This document shows, in pieces, positions 30,968 through 31,250 of a stretch of 31,250 bases of DNA. The stretch is from an uncultured Clostridia bacterium (GTDB lineage Bacteria > Bacillota > Clostridia > Christensenellales > Aristaeellaceae), in assembly GCA_937886445.1 (NCBI GenBank), contig CALGBY010000011.1, positions 1 through 31,250 of the forward strand, read 5' to 3'. Within the stretch, counting starts at the first letter, position 1. Each line of letters opens with the position of its first letter. Under the pieces are notes generated by a model. The model had not been told where the DNA came from. It was given only the letters and a program-made list of their open reading frames with translations, and did not search any database. The position numbers and the translations under genes were made by a program.

Positions 30968-31250
30968 ATGAGTGTACCGAAAAAACGGGTGGTTATCTTT
31001 CTTTTGGCTGGCTGCTTACTTTTCTCCGTATGTCTTGGAGAAGGGCTTCTGTCTGATGCAGCCCAATATGATGCAAAGCCCGAATCCTGCATAACAGTCG
31101 GCAGCTATGTCACCTACGGCACCTATCCGCAAACGGAGGCGGGAAATGACAGCACGCCCATCGAATGGCTGGTGCTGGAATATGACGCGGCAAATAACAA
31201 GGCGCTGCTGATCAGCCGGTACGCGCTGGACTGTCAGCAGTATAACACGA
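30968..31250 (+). CDS. Start of a DUF6273 exported protein (cut by window end)
   Basis: The first 94 residues are present and the frame is still open at 31250. The N-terminus is MSVPKKRVVIFLLAGCLLF, a signal peptide; LAGC could be a lipobox, but the hydrophobic run continues after the Cys, so ordinary cleavage near residue 32 is as likely. From residue 44, VGSYVTYGTYPQTEAGNDS..IEWLVLEYD..NNKALLISRYALDCQQYNT is the typical start of DUF6273, found in many gut Clostridia surface proteins; function unknown. GGGGGGAG lies 7 bases before ATG 30968. Its own promoter separates it from hup. Confidence 0.85.
   Translation, partial: MSVPKKRVVIFLLAGCLLFSVCLGEGLLSDAAQYDAKPESCITVGSYVTYGTYPQTEAGNDSTPIEWLVLEYDAANNKALLISRYALDCQQYNT

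Overview
The window looks like a piece of a GC-rich (by eye close to 60% GC) Gram-positive Clostridia chromosome, probably from an uncultured anaerobe. Evidence: consensus sigma-A promoters with 16-17 bp spacers, strong GGAGG ribosome sites, many rho-independent terminators, BspA-like, VanW, UPF0210/ACT, DUF3737 and DUF6273 families typical of Clostridia, and the order MOP flippase - MazG/YabN - HU that resembles the Bacillus yabM-yabN neighbourhood. Exact taxonomy cannot be read from the sequence. No rRNA, tRNA, CRISPR array, prophage or intact insertion sequence was seen; most of the window is core genome with a few accessory genes.

Left part (1-6000). An exported thioredoxin-like protein has its own consensus promoter. 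A 600-base gap follows that contains a tandem array of palindromic repeats. Next are a small membrane protein ending in a CxxC motif and a large fusion protein (NapH-like membrane iron-sulfur protein, then a TlpA thioredoxin, then a Cna-B-like domain). These look like a module that carries electrons out of the cell to extracytoplasmic thiols. A BspA-like leucine-rich-repeat exported protein faces them from the other strand.

Middle part (6000-19800). yqhQ (DUF1385)-prmC-prfA-DUF3737 form a translation-termination operon. A six-TM membrane protein with the layout of SecD but without its signature motifs stands alone under a consensus promoter. A secreted metallo-beta-lactamase-fold protein is divergent from an ACT/UPF0210/YdcF gene set. 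A cell-wall pair follows: a 961-residue protein with two SH3b and seven peptidoglycan-binding repeats, and a VanW/SH3 protein. The promoter of this pair is framed by a perfect 10-bp inverted repeat.

Right part (19800-31250). mnmG is divergent from a ribbon-helix-helix regulator with a palindrome inside its own promoter. A 160-bp palindromic MITE-like element with TA flanks lies between that regulator's stop codon and its terminator. gyrB-gyrA follow with a perfect hairpin between them, then a MurJ/SpoVB-type flippase, MazG, and HU with its promoter inside the end of mazG. The window ends in the start of a DUF6273 exported protein.

The points most worth a second look are the redox fusion locus, the hairpin array at about 1019-1203, the SecD-like orphan, the unassigned C-terminal domain and operator of the 961-residue wall protein, and the MITE. 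None is demonstrated here to be a new system; each is stated with a test.
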